Made by a program: the position numbers and the translations under genes | Part shown: one piece after another, positions 49,434 through 62,700 of the stretch | How positions within the stretch are numbered: the stretch's first letter is position 1 | Layout of the letters: each line of letters starts with the position of its first letter | Source: Polydactylus sextarius | Taxonomy: Eukaryota > Chordata > Actinopteri > Polynemidae | Length of the DNA stretch: 64,000 bases | Assembly (NCBI GenBank): GCA_016801845.1 | Contig: CM028931.1 | Location: 20,324,302 to 20,388,301, forward strand | Direction of reading: 5' to 3' | The notes under the pieces: generated by a model | What the model saw: the letters and a program-made list of their open reading frames with translations, nothing else | Database searches by the model: none | What the model was told of the DNA's origin: nothing

Positions 49434-49764
49434 CTGGTGGAGGAGAATTTACGTTAAGTGAGAGACGACACAAGGGAAAAACAACTTGCATGAGGGTAAA
49501 CAGTTTAAATTGGCCTTTACACGTGAGTAAGTCTTTTTCCGTAGGGACAGGAAGTGGCAGGGTCGGCATCAACACAGGTCTGTTGTGGGGCCTGAAACGC
49601 CTCATTAGTTATGAACTAAGTGCTATTTCCTGTTTTGATTTTCATCTGAAAACACTGACATCATGGAGAAACGGCCAGAAGGAACAGCTACGACCATTTA
49701 ACATGTCTATATATATATATAAATATATCTGTCTATTGAAATATCTCTGTCTACTTATCTATCA

Positions 49765-50560
49765 ATCTACGGCAGGATATCTAGCAGGATACTACTTCCA
49801 ATAAACAGTAGAAGAAGAAATGAAACAGAAGGGGTTTTGTTTATCTACTTACCCACCTATCTACAGTTCAAACTTTGATTAACAGGAGGATACTACTTCC
49901 AATAAACAGTAGAAGAAGAAAAGATGTTTTATCTATATAGTTCAGACTTTCTGACTAATTACAGAAAATCGTCCTCCAATAAATAGTAGAAGAAGAAAGG
50001 TTTTACTTATCTATGTATAGTTCAAACTGACTAATAGCTGGATACTACTTCCAAAAACAGTAGAAGAAGAAAAGAAAGATGTTTTATCTATCTATTATTA
50101 TTGATCTATCCATCTATTTATCTATCTATGGATCTAGTTATAGATCATCTTTGTATGGTTCAGACCTTTTGACTAATTGCAGGATATCGTCCTCCAAATA
50201 AACAGTAGAAGAAGAAAAGAAAGATGTTTTTATCTATCTATTATTATTGATCTATCCATCTATTTATCTATCTATGGATTTAGTTATAGATCCAACTATC
50301 TGTGGTTCAGATCTTTTGACTAATTGCAGGATATTCCAAATAAACAGTAGAAGAAGAAAAGAAAGATGTTTTTATCTATCTATGGATTTAGTTATAGATC
50401 CAACTATCTGTGGTTCAGATCTTTTGACTAATTGCAGGATATCGTCCTCCAATAAACAGTAGAAGAAGAAAAGATGTTTTATCTGTATAGTTCAGATCTT
50501 TTGACTAATTGCAGAAAATCGTCCTCCAATAAACAGTAGAAGAAGAAAAGGTCTATTAAT
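49765..50560. repeat. Tandem repeat upstream of the has3 ATG exon (about 8 units, 70-145 bp)
   Basis: The unit CTAATTGCAGGATATCGTCC(TCCAATAAACAGTAGAAGAAG) recurs at irregular spacing, interleaved with (ATCT)n tracts. The marker AACAGTAGAAGAAGAAA occurs near 49804, 49910, 50055, 50201, 50343, 50456 and 50532. It probably lies in the first has3 intron. Non-coding. Confidence 0.85.
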
Positions 50561-50569
50561 CTATCTGAT

Positions 50570-51190
50570 TTTACGGAGTTAAGTGAAAAAGCTCAACCCT
50601 CCTGACCCTCCTCGTCTTCTCTTGTCTCCCTCCCTCCTCCCATCAACCCCCTCTGGCAACTCCCGTCTTTCCTCTCTTTAGGTTAATAGCTCTAAATAAA
50701 GGCCCCGGCCAGGATTTGGCCACTGCTCGGGACCGGTCGAACGAAAGGAACAATCCCGTCCTTTCATTCATGAAATTACCTCCTGCCCTCACCTGGGCAG
50801 GCCCATGCAAGAAGAGACAGACTGATATTTATATAATTACGCTCAGCTCTGTGGGACCAACTGGCACAGACAGATTTATCCGCCTCTGATGTGGACATAC
50901 GAATTTACATTCTGGCACCGGAGTCTCTACGCTCTACGGGACGACGTCTGCGATGTTCGGGATCTGAGGGGAAAACGTGAATTTTCTAAACAGCTCAGTA
51001 TGTGATCTACGCTGAGGCGGTGTGGTCTGAACGGCCCCCGGGGCCTCAGGCCAGATAACAAGCAGACAGTGACACGGACTGTTTGATTAGAGGCCACGTT
51101 GTTGCCGTGTTGGGAGCAACGATTAGTCACAGACTTTGATGAGCGGCGGCTACAATTAGCTCCAAAGTTACATATGTCGTGTTATACAGA
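50570..51190. promoter_or_regulatory. Candidate conserved non-coding segment upstream of has3
   Basis: A 600-bp block of unique, balanced-composition sequence stands out from repeat-rich and AT-rich flanks. It contains GGCCCCGGCCAGGATTTGGC, the E-box CACCTG followed by GGCAGGCCCATGCAAG, and several TAAT cores. It has no long open frame. Regulatory function is inferred only from its composition and position. Confidence 0.3.
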
Positions 51191-53328
51191 CAGGATCGAG
51201 TTTTATACAGTGACTGAATGAGAAAAGAAAAATGAAGAAGAAAGTATGTTTTTAAATTAATTCTTTTGACAACAAAATTGTGAAATTACAGATTTAAAAA
51301 AAAAAAAATCTATACATTTTATTTTATTTTTGTTTTTTCTTTAATTGTCATTTAGTTTTTAAAATATCATATCATTAATGTTATTATTATTTTAGTTTTC
51401 CTGTTATTATTTTTTTTCTTGGGTGATTTTCTAATTATTTACCCCCGATTTAATTTTTTTTAAATGAAGAAAATATATATTTCTTGATCAATAAATGAAC
51501 AAAGAAGACACTGAAATGGAAATACAGAATTTTTCTAAATTTTTTAAATGTATTAATTTGTTTTTTTGCATAATTGTAAAACTGTTGTAATGCCCTGACT
51601 CTGCATTATTTAGCCTTTTGGCCACTGGGGGCAATGTCATATTTTTCAAACTATAACAACATATAAAAATATTTGTAAAATTAAGAAAGAAAATAAATAT
51701 TTCAAATATTCTTTTATTATTATTATTATTATTTGGCTATTGTTAATTTTAAAAAACGTAAAAAAAAAAATGCTCAGAGTCTGCGTTAATTCACTTATTG
51801 GCCACTAGGGGGTCATGGTAATAATAATAATAACACATTAGACATATTAAAAGTGTTTCAATCAGATCTACAATTACTTAAATTAAACATGTTTAGTTTT
51901 GTTAAAAATGTGATAATTCATGTAAGAAAAGTGCACTGTAAAAAATAAAGTTATAACCTTTTTTATTGCTTAATGAAAAAGTATTTTAAAAATGAATGTG
52001 TGTGGATATTACACACATATGAAATAAAACCACTTGTAACTCCACCTGTTAAAACATGTCTGGGAGAAGAAATCAATTGGCCACTAGGGGGCTCTGTCTC
52101 CGTCTCTTTCAGCACCTCCAGCAAACAAAATCCTCTTTTTACACACTTCATTGCATAATGAAGGAAGTGATGTAGCAGAAGAACATCTAATAAAATGTTC
52201 ACAGCTGAGTTTTGTGTAAAGAGTCTGGAAGAAGATCAATCCAGAAAAAACAAACAAAAAACAGAAGTGATGTTTAAATCGTATTTAAACAAGTCTGTTT
52301 GATGGGAATCCTGCCACTGCAGCTTTTATTCATATATTTGTGGTGGATCTTTTTTACTTTAACAAGATTATAACACAGTTTTATGAGGATTAACTGAACC
52401 AGCACCATAATAACTGACATTTGACAGAATAAAATGCTGGTTGCACCTGATTATTTTAGCCCTAAGCTGCAAAAATGACTCATTTCCGAGTGGAAGAGTG
52501 TGTCAGTTTTACCTTTAAAGAGGTACGAAGATGTGTTTAAATCTTTATTTTATTCATTCATCAGCTAAATATCATCGTTTGTTATGATTCACCTGAGGTG
52601 TAAAGTATAAAAAAAAAGGAACAAGGCCATTTTTATGTTTTGCTTTCTCAGGCAGGTCCAAAACGGGCCGTGGCCGATGATGCCACGGAAAATCAAACAA
52701 GCCGTCGTTTCCTTCAGAGACGACACATGAGGCTTCAAACGGTGCTTCCCAACGGTCCAAATTAACCGTCATAACCTCCAAATAGGGAAAAAAAACAGGA
52801 CATGTGTCGGACTAACGTCTAAATACAGCATCCGCGCTTGGATACCCAGCGATTCCCTTCAATTTTTCGGAATAGGTAAAAAGGTAAGTGTCATTTTTGG
52901 GGGGTTTTATTTCGTAAAACTTCTACTCCGGTTGGAGTGATTCCTTCAGCTCACTCAAGTCAAACACAGACTCACTTCACAGTGTGTCAGGCAGTAAAAA
53001 AAAAAATATTTTCTCTACCTCACAGTGCAAACAAAATCACCACACAAGCCTGAACACAGGCGCACTTTCCCCCCCTCCCGCCGCTCGCGATTCCTAACTG
53101 AATTAACCTTTTATGGTTAATTTTTCCTCAAACTTTCCATCCATCCAGGTACTTTCCATCTTTTTTTTTTTTTTTCTTAGAACATGCTTGTTCTCACTTG
53201 TGAATACTTTCATTCATTCAAGCCTGATCACCTCAAACTAGCATCTTTTCTACAGGGGAGGGGGGTTGAATTTAAGTCGTAAGGACGTAAGGTCTCTCGG
53301 CGTAACACATACGATTAAAACCTTTTAC
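51191..53328. other. Upstream or intronic has3 region, no gene recognised
   Basis: AT-rich sequence. The phrase GGCCACTGGGGGC / GGCCACTAGGGGG appears three times (about 51619, 51800 and 52078), likely a small dispersed motif. Around 52640-52760 composition is more balanced but no open frame is convincing. Confidence 0.5.
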
Positions 53329-53585
53329 CTTCTTGACCCGGTGGACCCCTCCGTCTTCCGTCTTCCTTCTCCCGTCTTGCCGGGTCCAGTCCGGTCCGGT
53401 CTGAAGCCAAGGGACGTCCAAAACCCCTCTCACAGCGTTCTCCTTGTTCCGTCCCCCTCCTTCCACCAGCTTTCACACTACATCTTTATTCCAGCTTGCT
53501 TGCTTTAATTCAAGAGATCCCACATAGAGAGAGAGAGAGCAAGCGAGAGGAGGGGAGGAAAAAAAATACTGCTTTTTAACCAACA
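53329..53585 (-). promoter_or_regulatory. has3: Candidate has3 5' UTR exon and core promoter
   Basis: On the minus strand a TATA-like GGTTAAAAAGC at about 53571-53581 is followed by a GA/CT-rich leader, then by GC-containing sequence ending GGGTCAAGAAG|GTAAAAGG, a good splice donor at 53328/53329. The ATG exon of has3 has an acceptor directly before its start, so a leader exon is required upstream, and this is the best candidate seen. Transcript evidence is lacking. Confidence 0.35.
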
Positions 53586-53589
53586 CCCT

Positions 53590-54650
53590 CTACTACTTCA
53601 CTTCACTACAGGACCAGCCTCTTTACTGCTGCCTCCTCCTCTTCTTCTTCTTCGTCCTCCTCCTCCTCCTCCTCCTTCGGTCTACCAGGACTATCCCAGG
53701 GCATGAAGCCCCCCCAGCTGTGATGCGATCAGAGGTGCTCAGCCAGCAGCTGATGCTGGAGCCGTCTTACATCTGTAGATTACAGGTCGGGTCTGGATTT
53801 TGCTTCTGATGCTCTTCATCCCGTCTCTTGAGGTTTCACCATGAGCCCTTGAGGGGTGGGGGGCGGTGGATGATCGAGGGGCCAAAAAAGCCTTGCCCTT
53901 AAATCTGATTTCTTCTTCTTCGCCACCTGCAGTGAATCATCCCCAAGCTTTTTCTTCCTCTGTCCCTGTGCTGCAGTATCAGCTCTGCATCCCGTTTGCA
54001 GCAAAGACTGAAAAATCCTTCTCCCTCCTCTGTCACGCTGTCCTGCTTGGCTGGCAGACCTAACACTGCTGAGCCTCTCTCCTCCACAGCTCCTCTCTCT
54101 GCCTCCTTTAACCCCCCCCTACCCTCTCCTTCTCCTCCTCGTCTCCCCCTCTTTTACTCCCTCCCCTCTCTCTCTCTCTCTCTCTCTGAACACCCCCAGC
54201 TTCGCTCCCTATCTCTCTGCAATGCAGCCAGCAGTCTCCCAACAAGCCTGGGGACTGTTTGACCGGAGCCCCCACCGCTCCTCTCCTCAAAGCATCCTTT
54301 ATGGGCTTATTTACCTTCCCTCCCTCCCTACTCACTCCTGCTCTATGGCTGCGCAGGTTCCACGACCATACAGGGGCCGGGAGTCAGAAAAACAAAAAAA
54401 AGATACGCAAACGGCTGCCAAATCCACTTGAAAATGTCTCATTTAAGTCAGGTAATAGAGGGCAGCATCACTTAAAAATAAACTACTCGCTGTCGTCCTC
54501 TTTCTCGACGTTGACGCTGGTGAGATACAGCAATTACGGTAATGACCCCTCAGAAGCAACACGATCTGCAAAAGGAGCGGTTGACGCAACATGCAGTAAA
54601 TTGTAGAACGGCACTAGAACGAGTGCAGGGAAACTACCGCAACCTGCTGA
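53590..54650. other. CT-rich intergenic sequence
   Basis: Strong pyrimidine bias on the plus strand, with (CCT)n at 53630-53676 and a (CT)n run at about 54168-54187. The compositional bias produces several spurious overlapping open frames on both strands. No gene was recognised. Confidence 0.6.
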
Positions 54651-54654
54651 GCAC

Positions 54655-55290
54655 TTTAGCATGTTTGCTGACACGCTAACGGTACAGGCTCAGGATTGAA
54701 AATCGAATTATGGCACCTGCCAAGAACAGGATACAAGGGGTTTTGCACCTGATATGGAAAGATGGTAAAGGTACTTGTTGGAAGCTCTGCTAGCTAGACG
54801 TAAAGGGGGTTAGGGTAGCACCTGGAAGGAACCAGGTGGCGTTCAAGAAAAACGCTACTTAAGAAAGTGGGGTCACTTTTGGGCCAATGTTGCACCTGAT
54901 GTGAAAAAAGATGACGGAGGTACTTGTCGTCAACTCCGCTAGCTAAATATAAAGCTTTTTGTTCTAGACATTAGGGGTTCGATGAGTTCAAGGGCTAGCG
55001 TTAGGGTTGGGGTAGCACCTGGATGGAAACAAGTAGCTTTTGTATGTTTGCTAACATGCTAACATCACAGGTGAACACCCTCTCTGACTGGAACTGAATT
55101 ATGAACGTGCCAAGAACTTGACACAAGACGGGACGAAAATAATGGGGGTTGTTTTTGGGGCAATGTTTGCAACTGATCTAAAAAAGTGAGGTACTTGTCG
55201 TCAACTTCGCTAGCTACAAGTAACGTTCGTCATAGTAGACGCTAGGAGTTCAACTGAGTTCGAGGGGTCAGAATTAGGGTTATGGTTTAG
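54655..55290. repeat. Degenerate tandem repeat (~250-bp unit, about 3 copies)
   Basis: The ordered phrases GCACCTGATATGGAAAGATG, GGTACTTGTCGTCAACTCCG, CTAGCTA..AAG and GGGTTAGGGTAGCACCTGGA recur at about 54745, 54893 and 55172 with heavy drift and partial truncation. Non-coding. Confidence 0.65.
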
Positions 55291-56697
55291 TTTGAAACCC
55301 TATGTTTATTTCAGGTAGGTCATTGTTTTTTGTTGCAGGCTACAGCAAAAAATCAAGGGTCAGTTTATCATCAATCAGTAAATTTAACAATATTTTGTTT
55401 TGAAACCAAAGATTTATGACATGACTGGTAGTAAATTATAATCAGTGGTTACATGTATTTGTTATGTTGCAGATCTGCCAGATTGGTTGTAGAAACTGTT
55501 TAAAGTAGGCTAATAACATGCTAATGAGCTAAGTGTTATTAGCCTAGATTCAAGGGCTGGTTTAGCCGAACCATAATAAATAAATGCTCTGTTGTTTGGT
55601 CCGGTACAAAATCTACTCTTTTGCTGATATAAAACCCAAAATATAAGGTTTGGTACAACTACACCAAGAGAGAAACCCACTTTTTTAGTTTGTCGAATCT
55701 ATAAATTGATGCATCTCTCGTGGGTTTACAGTATGAAAGTGTGAACGTGTCAGCAAGACAACCTGCTGTTTCAACGACCTTGATAAAATAAAATAATTAA
55801 AAAAATGCTGCATGTTATAATCCTTTGATCCCGATTTGGTATTAGCATCTCATTTAGCTTCTTTAGCTCCTTGCTGTCGCTAAATGACAACATCAGCTCA
55901 AATTTAAACAAAAAAAAAAACTTGAGTCTCGCCAAACCCCGAGGTGCAGTCTTGACTTTCTTGTCCTTGACTTTAATAAGTGTTCAGGAAGAGATGAATC
56001 TCTGCTGCTGGGGGACTGCGCCAAAAGCATCGTGGGATTTTAAAATGGCTACTGTTTGTAGAAGATAATTTTATACGCAAAAGGAAACAAAACGCTCCGA
56101 AAGAAGGATCCTCAGACCGTTCAACTTCAACTCGGTGCCATCTACTGGATGGAGCGTTCGAGGCTTCGCCGCCCTTCAGTGTAAATAATAACAGCGGTGC
56201 TGCGGGGGTTAAAAGCAGAGGCCTAAATCTGCCGAACGTTGATGAAAGAGGCCGACACCCTTGACTCCGCGTCGAGGTGGGAAAATATCCCCGGATTGTA
56301 AAGAAGCTCGACGCTGCTGTTTGCTTTCTGTATGTTCACACGTACGCCGTCAAAACCGATCAATGGGTGAAACAAAAGGAGGAATGTCTCATTCCTCTCT
56401 GTCAATCTTGAGCCTTAGTCTTGACTTTGCTCAAACACTGTTGAAACCAATTCGTCCCAACTGTCGACGGACGTTTCTACTTCGACTCAAAGTAAAATTC
56501 TCTATCTCTAAGCGTTTTTTTTCCTCATCCCCTGACTCTGACATGTTCTCGTCTGCTGACTTCTCCCGATTCCTGACGTTTAGTCGCTCATGTCAAGCTC
56601 CAAACTGCTGGATCTTACATTTCTTTGTTCCTCCTCACTCCTCTAGACCTTCAGGAATCAAATTATCACGTATGATATAATAATATTTGTTTAAAAC
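55291..56697. other. Intergenic sequence between tango6 and has3, no gene recognised
   Basis: Mostly unique sequence. A 139-codon plus-strand open frame at 56261-56680 has an overlapping frame on the other strand and no recognisable domain, so it was not called. Confidence 0.55.
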
Positions 56698-56703
56698 TTT
56701 ATT
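56698..56703 (-). terminator. tango6: tango6 polyadenylation signal (AATAAA)
   Basis: TTTATT on plus gives AATAAA on minus only about 23 nt after the tango6 stop. If used, the 3' UTR is very short. Confidence 0.55.
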
Positions 56704-56725
56704 TTAGACGTTGATTGTTTGAGTT

Positions 56726-59700
56726 CTACGGTAAGACGACAATCTTCTTCTCCAGCTTCTGTTCGGGGAAGATGAACTTCTTCATCACGTCGTCCAGTTC
56801 TTCCAAAGCGAGTTGGGCGTGGAGCACGGCGACTTCGTCCGGGTCGGAGCGTACGACCCACTTCAGGGCTCGGTACAGATCCAACAAAACGTCTCCGAGA
56901 ACCTGGAGAAGTCACAAGAGAGAGATGTTGTTGTAGTTAATTTGGTAACTTGGGTAATTTGGACATTTAATGAATAAAAGACGACCTAGAATAGATTCCT
57001 GGGGGACTCCATAAATGTAAGAGGCACATAACAGAATATAGCCCAATCTGGACAAGATTAGTTTAACATAGAGAGGTGGCGTGAAGTAATTATACCGAGA
57101 GATTATTAGCGATTACCAGATGATATCTCGAGTACAAAGGTCCGGACAAATTACCCTACGGAGAACTAATCCCTTCCTGAATGGACCAGCAGTAAATATG
57201 TGCGCAAATATGCCATTATTTCCCGTTTACAAGAGGCAACGCAAGCGGTCGGACGAGTCTGAGGAAAACTTTGAGTGTTTTCGGCATTTGACGAACTTCG
57301 AAAAGGAGGTCGAATGGAAAGCGCTCATCAGAGGTACCGGCGTTCTGACGTTCCTTCCTACCTATCGAGACATCCTACCCGGGCCCAGGGTGCATGCGCA
57401 CAACACAAATATGTCAATTCTTGTCCTACCAAACATACGCATACACCCAGAGACTTTCTTATAAAATGACTTTGATGTAGAAGCATATTCTGATGGAGTC
57501 CTACCTGCTCATATTAATGTAGAAAATAGTTTTGGACATGTGACATCCCGATACCTTAACAGGGCTTCTAAATGATAATTGTAGGAAAATTAAGTATGAA
57601 CCATGAACTCTACTAGAAAGACTAATCAACATCAAGTGCAAGTTGTTACGTTTTGATACAATAAAACCTGAGGGTGGCTTTAAGTCACAGGACTGAAATG
57701 TCAAGGAAGTCAAGCTGCAGGTCCTCTTTTACCAACCAGAGCAAAAGTTCAGCATCTAATGACACTAAATGACATATTTGTAGACCTTTAATAGATGGAT
57801 GGACTCCACGCCTCCTGCCTTAAGAGTCCTTAAGTCTCTATTTGCCTGTCGCTAACCTCCACCACACACCTGGCCCGCTATTCCCCTTTTTGGCCTTTTT
57901 GCTTCTCGCTTGCAGTCTGCCAGGCTGTGTCCTCTCTCATCTTTCTCTCATTCACTGTATCATTAGTCGCATAGCAGCTGGTGCTGCTCCCCCTTTTTTC
58001 TCCAGCTGTTTCCAGTAATAACAGGACCTGGACCCAGACCAGCGACCGGACAGACGGACTTGAACTGCAGTCGTGGCAGCGGCTCAAGAGCCACATTACT
58101 GTCGCACGTAGGTGTGTTTCCACAGGAGCCGCGCACAATGAGTTTATTTACACTTTTTTTTTTTTTTTTTTTAAAGCTACTGGTTAAATCTGAAACTGCA
58201 AAAAAAAAAAAAAAAAAAACAGAAATGAACCAAAATATGCCAAATTTTTCCCGGGTTTCGCAAATTTGGAAAGATATTCACCAATTCTGAAAACGGCTAA
58301 ATCAATAACACAATTGAAAAGATACAAAAACACAAACAACAAGTCTGTCAACCTGAGCTAAAGTTGACGGTGAACTACAACCCTGTTTTCAACCACACGA
58401 GTTGTCCTCCGCCTTACAGGAGTAAATTGGATCCTTAGGGACTGTCTATAAAGTGCACTACCAAAAATGTTTAATATAATATTCAATAACTGTAATTTTA
58501 TACACTGTAGTGTCACCAAATTCACTTCAAATGTCAGGGGTCTCCTTTTATACAAACAACATAACGTACAACATAACTACAATGTAACTTAGAACTTAAA
58601 GGGTTGTCTACAAAGTACAATACCAAAAATGTTTAATAAAATATTTAATAACCATTTTCCTCGCTCTTCACAAACACATCACCTTGTTGTTCAGGGAAAT
58701 GATGAATCTGCTGATCTGGAACACCCTTCATCACCAGTTGTTATGAAAACAAGACGCTGGGTGAGTTAGCGACCGAGTTAAGTTAGTGTTGCTTGTACTA
58801 CCCTACGGTTGTGGAGTGTACATGGTCCAGATTTGTCGTGTTCAGAAAAAGCAAGGAAACTAATGAATCTGGACGAGGTACACTCCACAACCGTAGGGTA
58901 GTACAAGCATACCCCACTAACTTACCCATCATTATGTTTTCATAACAACTGGTGATGAAAGGTGTTACCGATCAGCAGATTCATCATTTTCGCTTTACAC
59001 AGACACATCGGCCTGTTGTTTAAATGATGAATCTGCTGATGTGGAACACCCTCCAGTCAAAGTTCTGAAGGAATATTACTATCTGCTAAACTCTTACTTC
59101 CTATTGTTGGATGGAGGTCGGGAGATTGAGGTTTTGTAAATCTGACAGAGAACAAACACTTTGGGAAAGTTTAACAACTGATGGATTTGGTTTAACCCCA
59201 AGGTTAAGGAAAGGGGGGACAAAATTACTAGCGACAGGTTCAAGTAATGACAACGTTTACTTGGCAACGGAGTGAGTGGGTTGTGGGTGTGAATACCTGG
59301 GTAGTTTTGCTGCTGAGGCCTCGTAGCAGCAGGACAACAACGTGGACGGCGGCTCTCCTCACCTCTGGCTCCTTCTCGGTCTTTATCAGAGCCGTCAGAC
59401 AAGAGCTCAGCTGCAAACACAAACACATGAACGGTGAATTAATGTTTTAGCGTATTTTCTGTAGAAACGACACACGAGTTTCAGCTGGATTTGCTTCTTG
59501 TCACCTCTTGAGCCAGCGGCCCCAGGGCGTAGTCCAGTTTCTGACACAGCTCCCCGAGGTTGGACAAGCTGCTGGCCCGGACACTCTGGTCTGGATCCCT
59601 GGTGCCCTGAAGGAAGACGCCGATCAGGGGACGACCGAGGTGGGGGGCTAACTCTCCTGGGGGGGAAAAGAAGGAGGTTACATCTCAGAATGCAAACGAC

Positions 59701-62700
59701 GAAATCGATAATATACCAGATTTTTATAAAACGGGAAAATACAATATTTTGCGGATGTAATAACCTTTTGCGATATATCAAAGGTTTGTAATCACAATAT
59801 ACGTTTCAATATATCAGAATATATTTTCAATATATTGTTCATCCCTTGTAATAACGATGCATATTCGGCCACTTTGAGCATATTTCTATAATATACAGTA
59901 TTACAGTAACAGTTGAGTCCCTCTGACGCTGACACATCTTGTTGTTTTCCTCATTTAATCAGCAGATAAACATTTGGATCGATGCCTCATCAAATATGTA
60001 GCTTTCAGTTTTATGCATTTATGCCCCGACCTTTTCTAACTGCATCTCGACTCGGTTGTTTACGGCTCGGTCACATTCTGTTTAACAGGCTGTTTGTTGG
60101 GCGACGCGGTTACTCAGTCCGACGGACAAAGAACAGAGCGGCGGCTACGGCCGCTGCTGCCAAGAGACGAGGACGGACGCCAGCGAGACAAACAGCGGAG
60201 CGACCGCTCGTAGTAAGACCCGCTCGACCTCGGACGCGCTGGTTTAAAGAACCTTAAAGGGGAAAAAAAAAAAAAGTTGGTGCGAGTCTAGACAACATCC
60301 AGTCGAACGCGACCACTTCCTGTGTCGCGTGAATAACGTCTGGACGCTTCAACCTTCTGCTCGATTGTTGGTAAAAACGTTAATTTATGCGACGTTGACT
60401 CCACCAAGCGGGTCAATTAAAAACAAAACCTTCTCATTTAGAAAACGACAGCCTGGCAAACGCTTCAGGCGGAGACATAAACCCCCCGATTGTTCTGGGG
60501 AAGTGGTACGATGGCGATCTGGCAGATAAAACAAAACCCCCCCACCACCACCACAAGGTCTCTTCTGAACTAGTTCTGCTTAGAAAACAAAGTCTGGACT
60601 GTGAACTTTTGTAGACGCCGTTTTATATACGTCAACAAATATGTACGAGAATTAACAAGCGCGTATTGTCGTCGTCCCGCTGAATCCAGCTCAGTTCTTA
60701 CTTTTACGGCGGTTGCCAACGGAAACGATACGTTTCTCTGAGAGTTTAGAGAGATTATTATTATTATTATTATTATTATTAAAAAAAAAAATATTTTTTT
60801 AAATATTTTAATTTCTAAAAATTTCTCAAAAAGAAAAACTATTATATATTTACATAAGAAGCATTTTTTTGAAATATAAATAAAAATAAATACGTAAAAT
60901 TCTTATACCTAAAAATCTAGTTTTAGAAACATTTTTAAATATTTATATTTATATTAAATATATTTTGTTAACATATATACAATAATATAATAACATATTT
61001 AAATATTTTTATTTATATTCATATAACATTTAAAAAAGAATAAAATGTATCATAAAATACTATTATATGATGCTAATATCTTATAATACTAATTATTACT
61101 AAATAAACTAAATTATTTTCAAATTATAAACATTTAAATTTCAAATATATATATATTTTTTCTATTTTTAATAAATAAAATATTTACATTTTTAAATAAT
61201 TTTTACAAACATCTATTTTATATACATTTAAATATTTATTATTATTATTTAAAACACTTTTTAAACCTTTTTCATTACAGGTTTTTAAATATTTTTTGAA
61301 ATTAAAAACAAACATAAATATGTATAATATATGACAAATATCTACATTATATTTCATGTTCTAATAGAAATATTTAAATGTTTCTCACCCATCGCTCTAC
61401 TCGCTCTCATCAACACTTCTCCCAGTTTGAGTCGTGTTTCCAGCGATCGCTGCTTGTTGGACGTCGACAGCGACGGACCCAGTTGAAAATCTCTCAGGAG
61501 TCTTTCTAGGATCCTGTCGGGGAAACGATCGACCAACGAAGACAAACCTGAAAATTAGAAAACACGTTGAAGTAACGACGGTGAAACACGGGGGCCAGAT
61601 GTACGCTAACGTTAGCATCTAAGCAAAGAACAGCGGCTAAGTTAATGCTAGCATATGCACCTTAGTGAAAACAGTATCCAACTTTATGCTAACAATAGCA
61701 TTTTAGCTAAAATCAGTATCCGATTTAATGCTAACATTAGCATCTTAACATAAAACAGGAGTCAGCTTAATGCTAACATGAGAATTTTAACAAAAACAGG
61801 ATCCTTTTATGCTAACATTAGCATCTTAGCATAAAACAGAAGTCGAGTTTATGCTAAACTTAGCATTCTTATGAAAAATTAGCACCTAACTTCATGCTAA
61901 CGTTAACATGAAACAATATATAACTTCATCCTAGTGAAACAAAATCCAACTTTATGCTAACATTCACAATTTGAGAAAATAAAATTAGCCTACCTAATTA
62001 GCATTAGCATCTTAGCAAAGAACACTGGCTAAGTTAATGCTAGCATAAGCATCTTAGCGAAAACATATTCCAATTTTGACATTTTATCTAAAATCAATAT
62101 CAATTTAATGCTAACATTAGCATCTTAGCATAAACAGGAGTCAGCTTAATGCTAACATTAGAATTTTAACAAAAACAGGATCCTATTTTATGCTAACGTT
62201 AGCATACCATCATAAAATATGAGCCAGGTTTATGCTGAAATTAACAGTTTTATAAAAATAGCATCTAACTTTATCTTAGCATTAGCATCTTTTCATAAAA
62301 CAAGACCAAACTTCATGCTAACATTAGCATTTTGCATTCACATTTTGACAAAAAAGAAAAATTAGCCTACTTAATGACAAACATTAGCATCTAAGCAAAA
62401 TAAAGGAGATACGTTAATGCTAATGTTAGCATTTCTATAAAACATTAACCTAATGCAAATATTGGCATCATAGCATAAAACAGGAGACAATTTTAAGCTA
62501 ACATTAGCATTTTATCATAAAACAGGGGCCAAATTTATGCTAACATGAGCATTTTAGCAAAAACAGGATCCTATTTTATGCTAACATTAGCATCTTAGCA
62601 TAAAACAGGTGCTAAATTTATGCTAACGTTAGCATTTTATCATAAAACAGGATCCAACTTTATGCTAACATTAGCATTTTTAATGACAAAACATCCAGTT

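Noticed and set aside
53990..54610. Overlapping open frames in the CT-rich region, both strands
   Set aside because: The pyrimidine-rich sequence lowers stop density; the translations are simple Ser/Pro/Leu or Arg/Glu/Gly strings.
57120..57464. 114-codon plus-strand open frame in a tango6 intron
   Set aside because: No family recognised, a second frame overlaps it and no splice or promoter context is visible. A protein search could reopen it.
59982..60257. 91-codon Arg/Ala-rich open frame
   Set aside because: Its length is explained by the CpG-rich patch lacking stops; it is not needed for tango6, whose neighbouring exons join in phase.
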